A stretch of DNA of 64,000 nt from Phycicoccus sonneratiae (GCF_016887965.1 NZ_JAFDVD010000003.1:186001-250000), one strand, 5' to 3'; counted from the stretch's first letter, positions 29,026-37,566 are shown. Notes: generated by a model from the letters alone, not told the origin. Numbers and translations: made by a program.

Positions 29026-30708
29026 TCAGTCGCGGGTCAGCTTGCGGTAGGTGACGCGGTGCGGACGGGCCGCCTCCTCGCCGAGGCGCTCGACCTTGTT
29101 CTTCTCGTAGGACTCGAAGTTGCCCTCGAACCAGTACCAGCGCGACGGGTCCTCGTCGGTGCCCTCGTAGGCGAGGATGTGCGTCGCGACGCGGTCGAGG
29201 AACCACCGGTCGTGGCTGATGACGACGGCGCAGCCCGGGAAGTCGAGGAGCGCGTTCTCGAGGGAGCCGAGGGTCTCGACGTCGAGGTCGTTGGTCGGCT
29301 CGTCGAGGAGGAGCAGGTTGCCCCCCTCCTTGAGGGTGAGCGCGAGGTTGAGGCGGTTGCGCTCGCCACCGGAGAGGACGCCGGCCTTCTTCTGCTGGTC
29401 CGGGCCCTTGAAGCCGAACTGGCTGACGTAGGCCCGGCTCGGGATCTCGACCTGGCCGACGTTGATGTAGTCGTGCCCGCCGGAGACGGTCTCCCAGAGG
29501 TTCTTGCTCGGGTCGAGGCCGCCGCGGCTCTGGTCGACGTAGGAGACCTTGACGGTCTCGCCGACGTCGACGGTGCCGGCGTCGGCGTCCTCGAGCCCGA
29601 CGATCGTCTTGAAGAGGGTCGTCTTGCCGACACCGTTCGGGCCGATGACGCCGACGATCCCGTTGCGCGGCAACGTGAACGACAGGTCGTCGATGAGGAC
29701 GCGGTCGCCGAAGCCCTTGCGCAGGCCGGTGACCTCGATGACCTTGCTGCCGAGGCGCGGGCCCGGCGGGATCTGGATCTCCTCGAAGTCGAGCTTGCGC
29801 GTGCGCTCGGCCTCGGCGGCCATCTCCTCGTAGCGCTGGAGGCGCGCCTTGGACTTGGTCTGCTTGGCCTTGGCGTTCGAGCGGACCCACTCGAGCTCGT
29901 CGGCGAGGCGCTTGGCGAGCTTGGCGTCCTTCTTGCCCTGGATCGCGAGACGGGCCTGCTTCTTCTCGAGGTAGGTCGAGTAGTTGCCCTCGTAGGGGTA
30001 GGCGCGGCCGCGGTCGAGCTCGAGGATCCACTGGGCCACGTTGTCCATGAAGTACCGGTCGTGGGTGACCGCGACGACGGCGCCGTGGTAGGCCGCGAGG
30101 TGCTGCTCGAGCCAGAGGACCGACTCGGCGTCGAGGTGGTTGGTCGGCTCGTCGAGGAGCAGCAGGTCCGGCTTCTGGAGCAGCAGCTTGCAGAGCGCGA
30201 CGCGGCGGCGCTCACCACCGGAGAGGACCGTGACGTCGGCGTCCGGCGGCGGGCAGCGCAGCGCGTCCATCGCCTGCTCGAGCTGGGAGTCGAGGTCCCA
30301 GGCGTCGGCGGCGTCGATGGCCTCCTGGAGCTGGCCCATCTCGGCCATCAGCGCGTCGAAGTCGGCGTCCGGCTCGGCCATGAGGGCCGAGATCTCGTTG
30401 TACCGGTCGAGCTTGGCCTTGATCTCGCCGGCGCCCTCCTCGACGTTGCCGAGGACGGTCTTCTCCTCGTTGAGCTCGGGCTCCTGCATGAGGATCCCCA
30501 CCGAGTAGCCCGGCGACAGGCGCGCCTCGCCGTTCGACGGCTGGTCGAGACCGGCCATGATCTTGAGGACGGACGACTTGCCGGCCCCGTTCGGGCCGAC
30601 GACGCCGATCTTGGCGCCGGGCAGGAACGAGAGCGTGACGTCGTCGAGGATGACCTTGTCGCCGTGCGCCTTGCGGGCGCGCGACATCACGTAGATGAAC
30701 TCGGGCAT
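29026..30708 (-). CDS. ettA: ABC-F protein EttA, energy-dependent translational throttle
   Basis: The 560-residue protein has tandem ABC domains without membrane segments: Walker A GPNGAGKSS and GPNGVGKTT, and signatures LSGGERRR and LSGGERNR. The interdomain linker region is charged (KKQARLAIQGKKDAKLAKRL). It begins with the EttA-typical MPEFIYVMSRARKAHGDKVI and has EttA length. EttA binds the ribosomal E site and gates initiation according to ATP level. The start is supported by TACCCT on the minus strand (30715-30720 reversed), 6 nt upstream: a leaderless mRNA. Confidence 0.95.
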   Translation of the reverse strand: MPEFIYVMSRARKAHGDKVILDDVTLSFLPGAKIGVVGPNGAGKSSVLKIMAGLDQPSNGEARLSPGYSVGILMQEPELNEEKTVLGNVEEGAGEIKAKLDRYNEISALMAEPDADFDALMAEMGQLQEAIDAADAWDLDSQLEQAMDALRCPPPDADVTVLSGGERRRVALCKLLLQKPDLLLLDEPTNHLDAESVLWLEQHLAAYHGAVVAVTHDRYFMDNVAQWILELDRGRAYPYEGNYSTYLEKKQARLAIQGKKDAKLAKRLADELEWVRSNAKAKQTKSKARLQRYEEMAAEAERTRKLDFEEIQIPPGPRLGSKVIEVTGLRKGFGDRVLIDDLSFTLPRNGIVGVIGPNGVGKTTLFKTIVGLEDADAGTVDVGETVKVSYVDQSRGGLDPSKNLWETVSGGHDYINVGQVEIPSRAYVSQFGFKGPDQQKKAGVLSGGERNRLNLALTLKEGGNLLLLDEPTNDLDVETLGSLENALLDFPGCAVVISHDRWFLDRVATHILAYEGTDEDPSRWYWFEGNFESYEKNKVERLGEEAARPHRVTYRKLTRD

Positions 30709-30752
30709 GGGCTCAGGGTATCGAGCCCCCGGCCCCGGCCCGAATCGCCGCC

Positions 30753-31298
30753 TCAGGCCGCCCGCTCGTCGTCGGGGCGCACGAGGGGTCCGCTGTCGAG
30801 CGCGGGCTGTTCGGCGACCGCGGCCGCCGCGGCCCCCGGCACCCCGACACCCGGCTCGTCGCGGACGACGTAGGCGTCGTGCTCGGGGTCGCCGAACCCG
30901 TCCGGTCCCGGCCCGCCCGGCAGCGCCGGCGCGAGGTCGCCGTTGCGGGTGTAGTGCGTGACGCCCCAGCGCAGGTCGTGACCGAGGGAGTCGGCGAACA
31001 GCTCGACGGTGGCCCCCATCGACCCGTCGTCGCGCCGGAACTGCCGGATCCGCTGCTTCCCCGTGACGACGACCGGGTGGCCCTTGCGCAGCGAGCGCGC
31101 CGCGTTCTCGCCCATCCCCCGGAAGACCGACACGTCGTAGAAGCTCGGCTCGGAGTCGGTCCAGCGACCGGGCTCGCTGCGGTCGGGGTGCCGCTCGGAC
31201 TGGGCGACCCGGAAGACGGTGAACGCCCCGGACCGCCCCTGCTTGACCACGGGGTCGGCGACGAGCCGGCCCTGGACGGTCACGTACGTCTCGTACAT
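30753..31298 (-). CDS. Single-stranded DNA-binding protein paralogue (SsbB-like)
   Basis: The 181-residue protein has an OB-fold SSB domain in its first 115 residues (YVTVQGRLVADPVVKQ, FRVAQSERH, FYDVSVFRGMGENAARSLRKG, VVVTGKQRIRQF). The tail is variable, Gly/Ala rich, and ends PDDERAA instead of the acidic DDDIPF-like tip that recruits partners in the main SSB. This suggests the accessory SsbB type used in natural transformation or stress in actinobacteria. The ATG has GGAGG 9 nt upstream, so its mRNA is not leaderless. Confidence 0.85.
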   Translation of the reverse strand: MYETYVTVQGRLVADPVVKQGRSGAFTVFRVAQSERHPDRSEPGRWTDSEPSFYDVSVFRGMGENAARSLRKGHPVVVTGKQRIRQFRRDDGSMGATVELFADSLGHDLRWGVTHYTRNGDLAPALPGGPGPDGFGDPEHDAYVVRDEPGVGVPGAAAAAVAEQPALDSGPLVRPDDERAA

Positions 31299-31362
31299 CG
31301 TGTGCTCCCTCCGGCGGCACCGCCCGTCGGTGCGCCGTGACCACCATCACGGGCGACGCCGC

Positions 31363-31425
31363 TGTGGGACAACGGGTCCCGAGGGGCCTGTGGACAACGG
31401 GCCGACGCGGGCTCCCTGTGGACGA
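31363..31425. promoter_or_regulatory. Cluster of three DnaA-box-like sites
   Basis: TGTGGACAA at 31389-31397 is the exact complement of TTGTCCACA, the usual actinobacterial DnaA box. TGTGGACGA (31417-31425) matches the looser consensus, and TGTGGGACAA (31363-31372) has one inserted base. All three share orientation and are spaced 26 and 28 bp. They lie upstream of the ssb-like gene on one side and the secreted phosphodiesterase gene on the other. Confidence 0.5.
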
Positions 31426-31560
31426 CGCGACCGCCCGGCCTCGTCGGGACCGACCCGAGCACCGGCCGTCGCACGCACCGTTGACAGCGCACCTCACGAG
31501 GGTGCAGATTCCCGACGCATCGAGGGCCTCGTGGCCGTCGTGGAGTCCTGAGGAGAGCCC

Positions 31561-33321
31561 ATGGACCGTCGTGGCACCGTCGCCGCCGTCGCCGCCGCAC
31601 TCACCGCCGGCACCCTCGCCCTCACCCCCACCGCCTCGCAGGCCGCGGGCCACCCGAGACCACATCCGCCGTCAGCGCCGAACCGCGTCCTCATCGTCCT
31701 GTTCGACCAGATGGTCCCGCAGTACGCGGACCAGTTCGCGATGCCCAACTTCCGCGCGCTGCGCGACAGCGGCACGACCTTCGACAAGGCCCACCTCGGG
31801 TACATGGCCTCCGAGACGGTGATGGCCCACAACGTCATCACCTCCGGGCTCGAGCCCCGGCACATGGGCTGGACCGACGAGGCCTACCGCGACCACGCGA
31901 ACGTCTTCGGCAAGGGCGCCGACCAGATGCACATCACCGGCGACCTCAGCCTCGCCGACTTCGCCCTCATCGAGAAGAACGACGGGGTGGCCTACCCGAA
32001 GCTCGCCGACTACCTCCACGCGCGCTACCCCGGCACGAGCTTCATCACCGTCGGCGAGAAGTCCTACGCGGTCGAGTCCGCGACCGGAGCGAGCGGGGAC
32101 ATCGCGGTCCGGATGTCGAGCCGGCGCAGCAACGTCACCGACAACGCCCCGACCGGGTGCCGCAACCTCTCGATCCCCGGCGTCCCCGGCAACGGGCAGT
32201 GGCGCTCCCCCGCCGGCAAGAACGTCCCGGCGTACCTCAACCGCCCCGACCCGACCGACCCCACCCTCTGCGGCCGGTACTTCGTCAACGCCGACAAGGC
32301 CAACGACTACGGCACCAGGGCCGCCTTCCCGTCCTGGCTCTACCCGGGCGAGGGCAACCGGTTCGTCCCGGGCAACGACCCGGCCCACCTCGGTGGCGAC
32401 ACCTGGGTCGCCGACGCGGCGATCGAGATGATGCAGCGCGAGACCTGGTCGGGCATGTTCGTCACGCTCGGCGGCATCGACAAGGCCGCGCACATGTGGG
32501 GCGCCCAGGCCGACACCGCCCCCCAGGACTGCACCACCCTCGCCGGGATGACGCACACGCGCTGCGCGGCCGAGAACGCCGACGTCCAGCTCGGCAAGCT
32601 CCGGGCGGCCGTCGAGGCGGTGGACCGCGAGAAGGGCGGGCGCACCCTCGTCGTCCTCACCGCCGACCACGGCGCCACGTACGGCGAGACCTTCCTCGGC
32701 TCGCGGGCGGCCGACGCGGGCAACAGCAACTGGTACTACGCCCCGCCGGAGCTCGGCGTGTGGGACGCCGGCACCACCGGCGTGCTCGACACGACCACCT
32801 ACTCCAACCCCTCACCGGCGATCGCGGCGCTGAACTCCGACGGCAACGTGCAGTTCTCCTACCAGTCGACGGCGATCGAGACCTGGCTCCTCGACCGGTC
32901 GACGCGCGCCAAGAAGGCGACGGCCACCCGGATGCTCGGCCTTCCGGGGGTCATCGCCACGTACCGCAAGAACGCCGCCGGCAACCACTTCGTCCTCCAG
33001 GGCACCAACCGGATGACCCGCTCGGAGCGGTCGTGGTGGGCGGCCCACGCGCAGTCCATCGTCGACACCATGGCGGCCCCCGACGGGCCCGACGTGGTCG
33101 GCCTGCTCCACGACCGCACGAGCTACGGCGTGTACGGCGACCACGGCGGGGCGCAGGAGTCGGTGCAGCGCGTCCCGATGGTGTTCTGGACGCCCGGCGC
33201 CCGCGGGCACTCGACCGGCGAGTCCTTCCGCACCCCCGACCTGCTGCCCACGGTCCTCGCCGCGATGGGCATCCGGCCGACGGCGCCGATGGACGGGCGG
33301 GCGCACTCGCTGCGGCACTGA
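31561..33321 (+). CDS. Secreted alkaline phosphatase/type I phosphodiesterase family protein
   Basis: The 586-residue precursor starts with a signal peptide (MDRRGTVAAVAAALTAGT, cleavage near ASQAAG at about residue 29). The mature part matches the alkaline-phosphatase superfamily: metal aspartate in VLIVLFDQM, a nucleophile threonine candidate in ASETVMAHNVITSG, GGIDKAAHMWG, LTADHGATYGE and VYGDHGGAQ. It probably hydrolyses phosphodiesters or phosphomonoesters outside the cell. The ATG has GAGGAG 6 nt upstream. No transmembrane anchor is seen. Several cysteines suggest disulphides. Confidence 0.85.
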   Translation: MDRRGTVAAVAAALTAGTLALTPTASQAAGHPRPHPPSAPNRVLIVLFDQMVPQYADQFAMPNFRALRDSGTTFDKAHLGYMASETVMAHNVITSGLEPRHMGWTDEAYRDHANVFGKGADQMHITGDLSLADFALIEKNDGVAYPKLADYLHARYPGTSFITVGEKSYAVESATGASGDIAVRMSSRRSNVTDNAPTGCRNLSIPGVPGNGQWRSPAGKNVPAYLNRPDPTDPTLCGRYFVNADKANDYGTRAAFPSWLYPGEGNRFVPGNDPAHLGGDTWVADAAIEMMQRETWSGMFVTLGGIDKAAHMWGAQADTAPQDCTTLAGMTHTRCAAENADVQLGKLRAAVEAVDREKGGRTLVVLTADHGATYGETFLGSRAADAGNSNWYYAPPELGVWDAGTTGVLDTTTYSNPSPAIAALNSDGNVQFSYQSTAIETWLLDRSTRAKKATATRMLGLPGVIATYRKNAAGNHFVLQGTNRMTRSERSWWAAHAQSIVDTMAAPDGPDVVGLLHDRTSYGVYGDHGGAQESVQRVPMVFWTPGARGHSTGESFRTPDLLPTVLAAMGIRPTAPMDGRAHSLRH

Positions 33322-33339
33322 GCGCCGCGGCGGGAGGCC

Positions 33340-35004
33340 TCAGACGTCGGCGGCGTGGCGCAGCGCCTCGCGGGTCGCCGCGTGCCGCTCGAGCACGCGG
33401 CGCACCGGGCCGAGCACCTGCCCGTCGGCGACGCCGGCGATCGAGGCGCGCAGCCGCTCGTCCATCACCGCGCCGCGGCGCCGGGCCCCGATGCGGGCCA
33501 GCCACGCCGCGAGGGCCGCGAGGACGAACCCGAGCAGCAGCCCGCCGACGAGCAGCACGAAGGGCACGGGGAGCACGCCGAGGGTCGGCACGTCGGGGAC
33601 GAGCGAGTCGAGCTGCAGCCATCCCGCGACGACGTAGGCCGCCAGCCAGAGCAGGCCCACGACCGCGGCCGCGGTGAGCGCGAGCTGGACGCCACCGACG
33701 ACCCGCCACCAGACCGGTGCCCGCGCGAGGAGCGAGGTGCCGACGACGGCCTGGTCGAGGGCGTCGCCGAGCTCCGGGCCGGGCGGGGTCGCGGCCCGCT
33801 CGACGGCCTCGCCCCACGGGGTCGGCAGCTCGGCCCCCGCCCGGTCGGCGACCCGCCGCGTGGCCAGCGCGACCGCGGCCCGGGCGGCGGGCGAGGGCGG
33901 CGGGAGCGAGGAGCGCCCGAGCACCGACCGGACGTCGGACTCGGTGACCCGCACGTCGCGCCCGTCGAGGCGCAGGCGGCGCAGCGGCCGGGCCCGCAGC
34001 CGGTGCACCCAGCGGGTCAGCGGCCAGCCGGTGTGGGTCGCGGCCTCCATCCGGTAGTCGCGGGCGACGGCGTCGACGACGGTCGGCACGCCGGCGGCCC
34101 GGGCCAGGGCGTCGAGGAGCTCGGCGCGGGTCGCGGCGTCGACCTGCGGCTCGGCGGCGGCGACGTGGGCGGAGAGCTCGCCGGCCGCGGTGCGGACGTC
34201 GGCGGCGAGGCGGGCCCGCGCCGCCGCCCGGCTCGCGACGGCGTTCGCGAGGCGCTGGCGCAGCTCGTCGACCCCGGCCCCGGTGCGCGCGGAGGTCGCG
34301 AGGACGGTGGCGCCGGGCAGCCCGTCGCGCTCCATGAGCCGGCCGAGGTCGGTGCGGCACCGGGCGAGGTCGTCGGCGGTGAGCCGGTCGGCCTGGTTGA
34401 GGACGACGATGGTCACCGCCTCGTGCGCGGACAGGGCGGCGACGTGGTCGTCGTGGAGGCGGGCGTCGGCGTACTTCTGCGGGTCGGTGACCCAGACGAA
34501 GAGGTCGACGAGCTCGAGGACGCGCTCGGCCTCGGCGCGGTTGCCGGTCTCGCGGGAGTCGACGTCGGGCAGGTCGAGGAGGACGAGGCCGTCGAGCGTG
34601 CCGAGCTGGCCGCCGGGCCCCTCGCCCTCGACGAGGTGCCGCGACCCGACCCCTAGCCAGTCGAGGAGCTCCCCCGACGGCTCCGCGCCCCAGACCGCCG
34701 CCGTGGGGGTCGAGGTCGTGGGCCGGCGGACCCCGACCGTCGCGACGTCCGTGCCGACGAGCGCGTTGAAGAGCGAGGACTTGCCGCTGCCGGTGGCCCC
34801 GGCGAGCGCGACGACCGTGTGGCCGCCGACGAGGGCCGTGCGCTTCCCCACCTTCGTGACGACCTGCGTGGCCCGGGCCGACCCACCCCGCGGCAGCTCG
34901 GCGCCGCCCGCCTCGACGGCGGCCGAGAGCGCACCGGAGGCCGCCGCCAGGCGCTCGGGCGACACGACGGCACCGCGGGCACCGCCCATGACGAGGGGGC
35001 TCAC
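33340..35004 (-). CDS. Dynamin-like membrane GTPase, second of pair
   Basis: The 554-residue protein has a GTPase domain: G1 GATGSGKSS, G2 RRPTTSTP, G3 as DLPDVDS and G4 as LNQADRL. A long helical region follows, then two hydrophobic segments (about residues 435-460 and 480-505). GTG 35004 overlaps the stop of the upstream GTPase gene (GTGA), so the two are coupled. This resembles the adjacent dynamin-like pair DynA/DynB that stabilises division septa in Streptomyces. Orthology is inferred from architecture only. It converges on the phosphodiesterase gene with 18 bp between. Confidence 0.78.
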   Translation of the reverse strand: MSPLVMGGARGAVVSPERLAAASGALSAAVEAGGAELPRGGSARATQVVTKVGKRTALVGGHTVVALAGATGSGKSSLFNALVGTDVATVGVRRPTTSTPTAAVWGAEPSGELLDWLGVGSRHLVEGEGPGGQLGTLDGLVLLDLPDVDSRETGNRAEAERVLELVDLFVWVTDPQKYADARLHDDHVAALSAHEAVTIVVLNQADRLTADDLARCRTDLGRLMERDGLPGATVLATSARTGAGVDELRQRLANAVASRAAARARLAADVRTAAGELSAHVAAAEPQVDAATRAELLDALARAAGVPTVVDAVARDYRMEAATHTGWPLTRWVHRLRARPLRRLRLDGRDVRVTESDVRSVLGRSSLPPPSPAARAAVALATRRVADRAGAELPTPWGEAVERAATPPGPELGDALDQAVVGTSLLARAPVWWRVVGGVQLALTAAAVVGLLWLAAYVVAGWLQLDSLVPDVPTLGVLPVPFVLLVGGLLLGFVLAALAAWLARIGARRRGAVMDERLRASIAGVADGQVLGPVRRVLERHAATREALRHAADV

Positions 35005-36704
35005 ACCGACACCGTCCTCAGGCCGGCCGCGGCGGCCCCGAGCCGCTGGGCCTGGTCCTCGGGGGCCGTGTGCTCCGCGAGGGCCTCGAGGAAGCGGGCG
35101 CGCTCGGCCGCGTAGAGGTCGTCGGCGAGCTCGAGGAGACGGGCCCGGGCCTTGGCGGCCATGTCGCGGACCGCCTGGTCGCCGAAGATCGCCTCGAGGA
35201 CCCGCTGCGCGAGCACGGAGGTGCCGCCGGCGATGCCGATCTCGGCGCCGACCAGCCCCCCGGTCTGGGCGAAGGCCACGAGCATGAGGAGCAGCCCGAT
35301 GGCGTTGACGCCGTAGGCCGCGATGCGCGCGTTCGTGCGCCGGCCCTGGCCCTCGGTGCGGACGAGCTCGAGGACATCGCCCTGCCAGTCGCGCACGAGG
35401 CGCTCGACGTCGGTCCCGGGGTGGGACCCCTCCCGCGCCGGCACACCGGCGAGGACGGCCGGCCCGCCGGGCAACCGGCGCCACGAGCGCGCGGTGTCGG
35501 AACCGGCCGACTCGAGGTTGGCGAGCAGGAGCGCGGCCACCCCGGTGTGCAGCGCCTCGCCGAGCCCCTCGGCGGGCGGTGGCGTGCCCTTGACGGCGGC
35601 GGCGATGCGGTCGCGCCAGCGCCCGATCGTCGACTCGACCTGCCGGAAGAACTCGCCCGTGCCGACGAACTCCTGCCAGCGCGCGAGGACCTCCCCGCGC
35701 AGCAGCGTGCCGTTGGTCATCCCGTCGGCGACCCGGCGGTGGGCGTCCTCGAAGGCGGCGGTGGCCGCGCCGGCCAGCTCGTCGCGGGCGTCCTGCTGCT
35801 CGTGGCTCGCGGCGACGAGCTCGGCCGCGCGTCCGGTGAGCGAGGCGACGGCCCCGCGCAGCGTCTGCGAGACGACGATGTCGCGGGCGCGGGCGTCGCC
35901 GGCGAGCGCCTCGAGCCAGGACCGCAGCCGCGCGAAGGACTCGGCCGGCAGCCGGCCGTCGCCGTCGAGGGCGGTCTCGGGCACGGTGAAGATGGGCGCC
36001 GTCGGCAGCCCCTGCTCGCGGAGCATCGAGGCGAGGTGCGGGCGGATCTCGTCGACGGCCTCGGGCGGGACGCGGTCGAGGACGATGGCGACGGCGGTGC
36101 CCCGGTCGGCGGCGGTGCGCAGCAGGTCCCACGGCACGGCGTCGGCGTACCGGGCGGCGGTCGTCACGAAGAGCCAGAGGTCGGCGGCCGACAGGAGCTG
36201 GGTCGCGAGCTCGCGGTTGGCCGAGACGACCGAGTCGATGTCCGGGGCGTCGAGCAGCGCCATCCCCGCCGGGAGGGTGTCGGAGGGGGCGAGGCGCACG
36301 GTGCCGGGCTGGTCCTCGCCGGTGTCGGCGCCGGTGACCCGGGCCAGACCGGGGAGGATGCGCTCGCCCTCGAACCAGTGCCGGTCCTCGGGGTGGTGCA
36401 CGAGGACGGGCGAGGTCGTCGTGGGGCGCAGGACCCCCGCGCGGCTCACGCTGCCGCCGACGACCGAGTTGACGAGGGTCGACTTCCCGGCGCCCGTGGA
36501 CCCGCCGACGACGGCGAGCAGCGGGGCGTCGAGGGAGCGCAGACGGGGCAGGACGTAGTCGTCGAGCTGGTCGAGGAGGCGTCGCCGCGCGGTCTCGGCG
36601 GCCGGGCGTCCGGGGACGTCGAGGGGCAGCCTCGCCCGCTCGACCTCCTCCCGCAGCACCTCGACGGCGGAGACCACGGCCTCCACGTCACGGTCCGCAC
36701 CCAC
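35001..36704 (-). CDS. Dynamin-like membrane GTPase, first of pair
   Basis: The 567-residue protein has G1 GGSTGAGKST, a threonine-rich switch RPTTTSP and G3 as LLDAPDIDS. The G4 region is AIVLDRVPP, lacking the usual NKxD, so base selection may differ or depend on the partner. Helical segments surround a hydrophobic hairpin near residues 475-505. GTG 36704 is preceded by TAGGCT on the minus strand (36712-36717 reversed) with 7 nt spacing: leaderless. It likely forms a heteromeric membrane-remodelling complex with the GTPase encoded next. Confidence 0.78.
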   Translation of the reverse strand: MGADRDVEAVVSAVEVLREEVERARLPLDVPGRPAAETARRRLLDQLDDYVLPRLRSLDAPLLAVVGGSTGAGKSTLVNSVVGGSVSRAGVLRPTTTSPVLVHHPEDRHWFEGERILPGLARVTGADTGEDQPGTVRLAPSDTLPAGMALLDAPDIDSVVSANRELATQLLSAADLWLFVTTAARYADAVPWDLLRTAADRGTAVAIVLDRVPPEAVDEIRPHLASMLREQGLPTAPIFTVPETALDGDGRLPAESFARLRSWLEALAGDARARDIVVSQTLRGAVASLTGRAAELVAASHEQQDARDELAGAATAAFEDAHRRVADGMTNGTLLRGEVLARWQEFVGTGEFFRQVESTIGRWRDRIAAAVKGTPPPAEGLGEALHTGVAALLLANLESAGSDTARSWRRLPGGPAVLAGVPAREGSHPGTDVERLVRDWQGDVLELVRTEGQGRRTNARIAAYGVNAIGLLLMLVAFAQTGGLVGAEIGIAGGTSVLAQRVLEAIFGDQAVRDMAAKARARLLELADDLYAAERARFLEALAEHTAPEDQAQRLGAAAAGLRTVSV

Positions 36705-36711
36705 GGGGGAA

Positions 36712-36767
36712 AGCCTAACGACCGCACCGTGTCCCGCCGGACATTCCGCGGGCGCCGGGCCGATGAT
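36712..36767. promoter_or_regulatory. Divergent leaderless promoters of the GTPase operon and thpR
   Basis: Minus-strand -10 TAGGCT (36712-36717 reversed) serves the GTPase operon. Plus-strand GATGAT (36762-36767) is 7 nt before GTG 36775. Confidence 0.45.
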
Positions 36768-36774
36768 GTCGTCC

Positions 36775-37329
36775 GTGAGGCTCTTCGTCGCGCTCCAGCC
36801 GCCGGTCGACGTGGTCGAGGACCTCGGGGAGTTCCTCGAGCCGCGGCGCGACGTCGAGGGGCCGCGGTGGTCCTCGCCGGACGGGTGGCACGTGACGCTC
36901 GCCTTCGCCGGCGCGGTGCCCGAGCGGGTCGTCGAGCCGTTGCTCGACGGGGTCGCGGCCGTCGCGGCGGGTCGGGCTCCGGTGGGGCTCACCGTGACCG
37001 GCGGCGGCTGCTTCCCGGACGTCGCGCGGGCCAAGGTGCTCTGGGCCGGGGTGTCGGACGGTGGGGCGCTGGCGCCGCTGGCCGCTGCGGTGCGCTCGGC
37101 CGTGGCGGTGGTCGGCGGGGCTCCGGACGGCGGGCCCTTCGTGCCGCACGTGACGCTGGGCCGCTTCGGGCGGGCCGTCGACGCGACGCGCTGGGTGCGG
37201 GTCCTCGACACCTATCGCGGTCCGTCGTGGGTGGCCGACGAGGTCGTCGTCGTCCAGTCGCACCTGCCGCGCGAGCGGGGGCACCGGCCGCGGCACGAGG
37301 TCCTGGCCCGCTGCCCGCTCGGCGGATGA
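36775..37329 (+). CDS. thpR: RNA 2',3'-cyclic phosphodiesterase (2'-5' RNA ligase family)
   Basis: The 184-residue protein belongs to the 2H phosphoesterases. The two catalytic motifs are WHVTLAF (about residue 38) and PHVTLGRF (about residue 124). These enzymes hydrolyse 2',3'-cyclic phosphates or, in reverse, join tRNA halves through 2'-5' bonds. The start at GTG 36775 gives the family-typical MRLFVALQPP; ATG 36763 is also in frame. A C-terminal RGHRPRHEVLAR element is usual. A tRNA-Arg gene follows 47 bp later, probably independently transcribed. Confidence 0.9.
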   Translation: MRLFVALQPPVDVVEDLGEFLEPRRDVEGPRWSSPDGWHVTLAFAGAVPERVVEPLLDGVAAVAAGRAPVGLTVTGGGCFPDVARAKVLWAGVSDGGALAPLAAAVRSAVAVVGGAPDGGPFVPHVTLGRFGRAVDATRWVRVLDTYRGPSWVADEVVVVQSHLPRERGHRPRHEVLARCPLGG

Positions 37330-37376
37330 CGCGGGTGGTGCTCCCTAGACTGTGCGGCGGCGCCCCCGGGCGCCGG

Positions 37377-37450
37377 GCCCCCGTAGCTCAGCCGGATAGA
37401 GCAAGAGCCTTCTAATCTCGAGGTCGCAGGTTCGAGTCCTGCCGGGGGCG
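37377..37450 (+). tRNA. tRNA-Arg (anticodon TCT)
   Basis: The acceptor arms GCCCCCG (37377-37383) and CGGGGGC (37443-37449), D stem GCTC/GAGC and T arm GCAGG-TTCGAGT-CCTGC fold cleanly. The anticodon loop CTTCTAA gives TCT, reading AGA. The anticodon stem as read (AGAGC against TCTCG) has mismatches at both ends and only three central pairs. CCA is not encoded. A -10 (TAGACT, 37346-37351) lies upstream. A hairpin at 37459-37475 (AATGCGC-GGA-GCGCATT) may terminate it. Confidence 0.9.
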
Positions 37451-37566
37451 CGCGACGGAATGCGCGGAGCGCATTGCGTGCGCGCCCCGGCAGGACGACG
37501 GGAGCGGACGCGGGTCCCGCGAGGAACGAGCGGGTGCCGCGACCGCGGATCCTGCCGGGGGCGCGC
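37437..37566. repeat. Direct and inverted copies of the tRNA-Arg 3' end
   Basis: TCCTGCCGGGGGCGCGC, which includes the last 14 nt of the tRNA, occurs at 37437-37453 and exactly again at 37550-37566. An inverted, nearly complete copy (GCGCGCCCCGGCAGGA) lies at 37480-37495. A direct repeat of a tRNA 3' end is the usual trace of site-specific integration, but no integrase gene is present and only 96 bp separate the copies. Confidence 0.7.

Noticed and set aside
31363-31425. Replication origin
   Set aside because: Only three box-like sites, no AT-rich stretch, and no dnaA, dnaN or parAB genes nearby.
29026-31665. ettA starting far upstream as an 879-residue protein
   Set aside because: EttA homology begins at MPEFIYVMSRARK, and a leaderless promoter sits just before 30708. 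The upstream part is antisense to or out of frame with ssb.
35001-36704. ABC transporter ATPase annotation for the first GTPase
   Set aside because: It has a P-loop but no ABC signature; switch motifs and the hydrophobic hairpin fit dynamin-like GTPases.
36463-36727. Short minus-strand frame upstream of the GTPase gene as a separate gene
   Set aside because: It overlaps the start of the GTPase in another frame and has no domain or start signal.
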